Origin: Roseibium album
Lineage (GTDB): Bacteria > Pseudomonadota > Alphaproteobacteria > Rhizobiales > Stappiaceae
Reading direction: 5' to 3'
Assembly (NCBI GenBank): GCA_001404055.1
Contig: CXTY01000013.1
Span: forward strand, 1-64,000
Length of the DNA stretch: 64,000 nt
Under the pieces are notes generated by a model, which did no database searches, was not told where the DNA came from, and saw only the letters and a program-made list of their open reading frames with translations. Shown piece after piece: positions 62,243 through 64,000 of this stretch. How positions within the stretch are numbered: position 1 is the stretch's first letter; each line of letters starts with the position of its first letter. Made by a program: the position numbers and the translations under genes.

Positions 62243-63142
62243 TCACCAGTCCTTGCTGACGCCAGACAGTTCCTGTGCCAGGAAATCGACAAATGCCCGG
62301 ACTTTCGGCGCGAGGTTTCGTTTGGAATTGTAAAGTGCGTAGACATTCAAATCGAACGAATTGAATTCCGTCAGGACGGGTTCCAACAGTCCGTTTTGCA
62401 GCTCCTCAAGTGCAACGTAGCTTGGACATAGGGCAAGGCCGGTGTCTGCGAGAACATAGGCTTTCACCGCCCTTGCACTGTTTGCGGATAGAACGCCCTT
62501 AACAGATACCGAAAACCGGTTTTCGCCTTCGCGAAATGGCCAGGAGGTGCCGTTCCTGAAGTTGCTGTCAATGACGCATTGGTGTTGCAGGAGATCGTTC
62601 GGATGCGTGGGGCGACCGTGCTTTTCCAGATAGGCTGGTGTTGCGCAAACGTGGACCGGGGCAGGGGCGAGTTTACGGGCGATCAAGCCTGAGCTCGGTA
62701 GCTCTCCTATGCGGACTGCAACGTCAAAACCTTCATCAACAAGGTCGACGTGCCTGTCGGTCAGGCTGAGGTCGATGGTAACGTCCGGGTGGCGCTGTCT
62801 GAATTTCGGCATCAGTGGCGCGACGTACATTTCGCCGAAAGTGGATGGGGCTGTGATGTTGAGCTTACCACGTGGTTCTGCCACCTGGTTTTGCATGAGA
62901 GCCTCGAGCTCATCCAGGTCATCGAGTACCTGCAGACAGCGATCATGAAACAGGCGACCGGATTCAGTCAGGCTGAGGCTTCTTGTCGTGCGATTAAGCA
63001 GACGCGAGCCAAGATGGTTTTCAAGGGCCTGCACTTTTTTGCTCGCCAGGGTCTTTGACGTAGCAAGTTTTTCACCCGCTTTGGTGAAAGAGCCGGTTTC
63101 AACAACCGCCACGAAAGCGCGCATGCATTCGGTTAAATTCAT
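62243..63142 (-). CDS. LysR-family transcriptional regulator
   Basis: A 299-residue regulator with an N-terminal winged HTH (MRAFVAVVETGSFTKAGEKL, TLASKKVQALENHLGSRL) and an effector-binding domain. It is of the CrgA/YhcS-like subgroup common near quinone or redox-stress genes. It diverges from doxX across 106 bp, so self and doxX control is likely. Confidence 0.9.
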   Translation of the reverse strand: MNLTECMRAFVAVVETGSFTKAGEKLATSKTLASKKVQALENHLGSRLLNRTTRSLSLTESGRLFHDRCLQVLDDLDELEALMQNQVAEPRGKLNITAPSTFGEMYVAPLMPKFRQRHPDVTIDLSLTDRHVDLVDEGFDVAVRIGELPSSGLIARKLAPAPVHVCATPAYLEKHGRPTHPNDLLQHQCVIDSNFRNGTSWPFREGENRFSVSVKGVLSANSARAVKAYVLADTGLALCPSYVALEELQNGLLEPVLTEFNSFDLNVYALYNSKRNLAPKVRAFVDFLAQELSGVSKDW

Positions 63143-63248
63143 ATTGTCCCCAAAATGGATACAAACTGTACAATTTTGATGTATTTATAAAATATTATTC
63201 ATCAATTAATTCAGAAGGGCAACAGAAATTCGATCAAAGGAGTGGACC

Positions 63249-63680
63249 ATGGTCGACCTCAAAACTGCCCCCTATGCAGCGTTCGTTCTACGTATCTCCC
63301 TGGCATTGCTGTTTTTGGCTCACGCCGGCCTCAAGCTTTTTATCTTCACACCAGCGGGAACGGTCGGGTTCTTTCAATCGCTTGGTCTTCCAGGGTCATT
63401 GGCCTACATCACAATTGCAGTGGAAGTGGCAGGCGCTTTGCTTTTGATTTCAGGCCTGTACGTCCGGTATGTCAGTATTGCCCTGCTGCCCATTCTGCTT
63501 GGCTCAATCGTGTTTGTGCACGGGCACAATGGCTGGCTGTTTTCCAATGAAAACGGCGGTTGGGAATTCCCTGCGTTCTGGGGTTTTACACTCATCGTAC
63601 AGGCTCTGCTTGGCAATGGCGCCTTCGCGCTGTCCTTCAGCAATGGCAAGCCAGCCTTCAATCATCAAGCAGCTGCCTGA
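63249..63680 (+). CDS. DoxX-family membrane protein
   Basis: A 143-residue protein with four hydrophobic segments (AAFVLRISLALLFLAHAGLKL and the rest). The DoxX pattern GFFQSLGLPGSLAYITIAVEVAGALLLI is clear. Family members are linked to thiol/quinone redox stress. AAAGGAG precedes the ATG closely. It is followed after 58 bp by a glutathionyl-hydroquinone reductase, which supports a quinone detoxification link. Confidence 0.88.
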   Translation: MVDLKTAPYAAFVLRISLALLFLAHAGLKLFIFTPAGTVGFFQSLGLPGSLAYITIAVEVAGALLLISGLYVRYVSIALLPILLGSIVFVHGHNGWLFSNENGGWEFPAFWGFTLIVQALLGNGAFALSFSNGKPAFNHQAAA

Positions 63681-63738
63681 TCAGGGTTATTGCCCAAGGC
63701 TTTGCTATTACGCCCAATCAGATTTTCAGGACATTGAT

Positions 63739-64000
63739 ATGTTAAAAAATGGAAAATGGAGCGCCGACTGGCATCCCTATCAAAAGAGTGACACGACTGG
63801 TCGGTTCGTGCGTCAAGTGTCCAGTTTCCGGTCCTGGATAACACCGGACGGTAAGCCGGGCCCAGAAGGACAGACGGCATTAAAGGCGGAAACTGGTCGC
63901 TACCACCTTTACGTCAACTATATCTGCCCATGGGCCAACCGCACGCTGATCACCAGAAAGCTCAAGAAACTGGAAAGCGTTGTTTCCACGTCTGTGCTGG
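63739..64000 (+). CDS. Glutathionyl-hydroquinone reductase, partial
   Basis: The first 87 residues of a YqjG/ECM4-like glutathione transferase, cut by the window end. The catalytic Cys63 is in YICPWANRTL, the CPWA motif of the group. It reduces glutathionyl-hydroquinones. It follows doxX on the same strand and is the third gene of a probable LysR-controlled quinone-stress set. Confidence 0.85.
   Translation, partial: MLKNGKWSADWHPYQKSDTTGRFVRQVSSFRSWITPDGKPGPEGQTALKAETGRYHLYVNYICPWANRTLITRKLKKLESVVSTSVL

Overview
The window reads as chromosome of a denitrifying alphaproteobacterium. The moderately high GC, the FnrL/NnrR-type Crp regulators, the form of the nos/nir/nor clusters and the ilv attenuator suggest Hyphomicrobiales, perhaps a Roseibium/Labrenzia-like marine genus. 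That placement is inference from gene content and style, not a database match.

Left third (1-22 kb), ordinary chromosome: an IS1182-type insertion sequence cut by the window edge; a divergent SDR/AraC pair; an extended glutathione transferase; serA; an arylamine N-acetyltransferase; ilvH and ilvB preceded by a readable branched-chain leader peptide with terminator; tRNA-Lys(CUU); a peptidoglycan amidase; a 270-bp IS-derived miniature element; fbp; a GNAT-like gene running into an oppositely oriented XRE/87-aa/PAS-like three-gene unit; and a 1405-residue secreted M10 metalloprotease with Ig-like repeats and RTX motifs.

Centre and right (21-60 kb), an anaerobic respiration island: ubiX-ubiD diverge from ubiT-ubiU-ubiV (the last three are the O2-independent ubiquinone hydroxylation genes), with an FNR/NnrR-type box between them. 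Then follow nnrS, nosRZDFYLX (N2O reductase), an opposite-strand TRAP transporter dctPQM, and a long minus-strand nir operon: nirS, a NirT/ethylbenzene-dehydrogenase-like fusion cytochrome, a cupredoxin, nirE, nirC, nirF, nirDL, nirG, nirH, nirJ, nirN, a CbiX-like putative chelatase and a small membrane protein. norCBQDEF diverges from nirS. DUF4202-nnrR (regulator) and a class I cytochrome c close the island. Together the genes cover nitrite to NO to N2O to N2, heme d1 synthesis, quinone supply without oxygen, and control by Crp/Fnr boxes that I located upstream of nnrS, nosR, ubiD/ubiT, nirS, norC and nnrR. No nitrate reductase is in the window.

Right end (60-64 kb): trhO, a secreted protein of six PA(V/I)Y repeats, a LysR/doxX divergent pair, and the start of a glutathionyl-hydroquinone reductase cut by the window end.

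Most noteworthy: the NirT fusion with a CX3CH site, three consecutive hairpins between nirS and nirT, a chelatase-like gene in the heme d1 operon, the quinone module wired to the same box type, a cysteine cluster at the N-terminus of the protease, and two families of dispersed intergenic palindromes.
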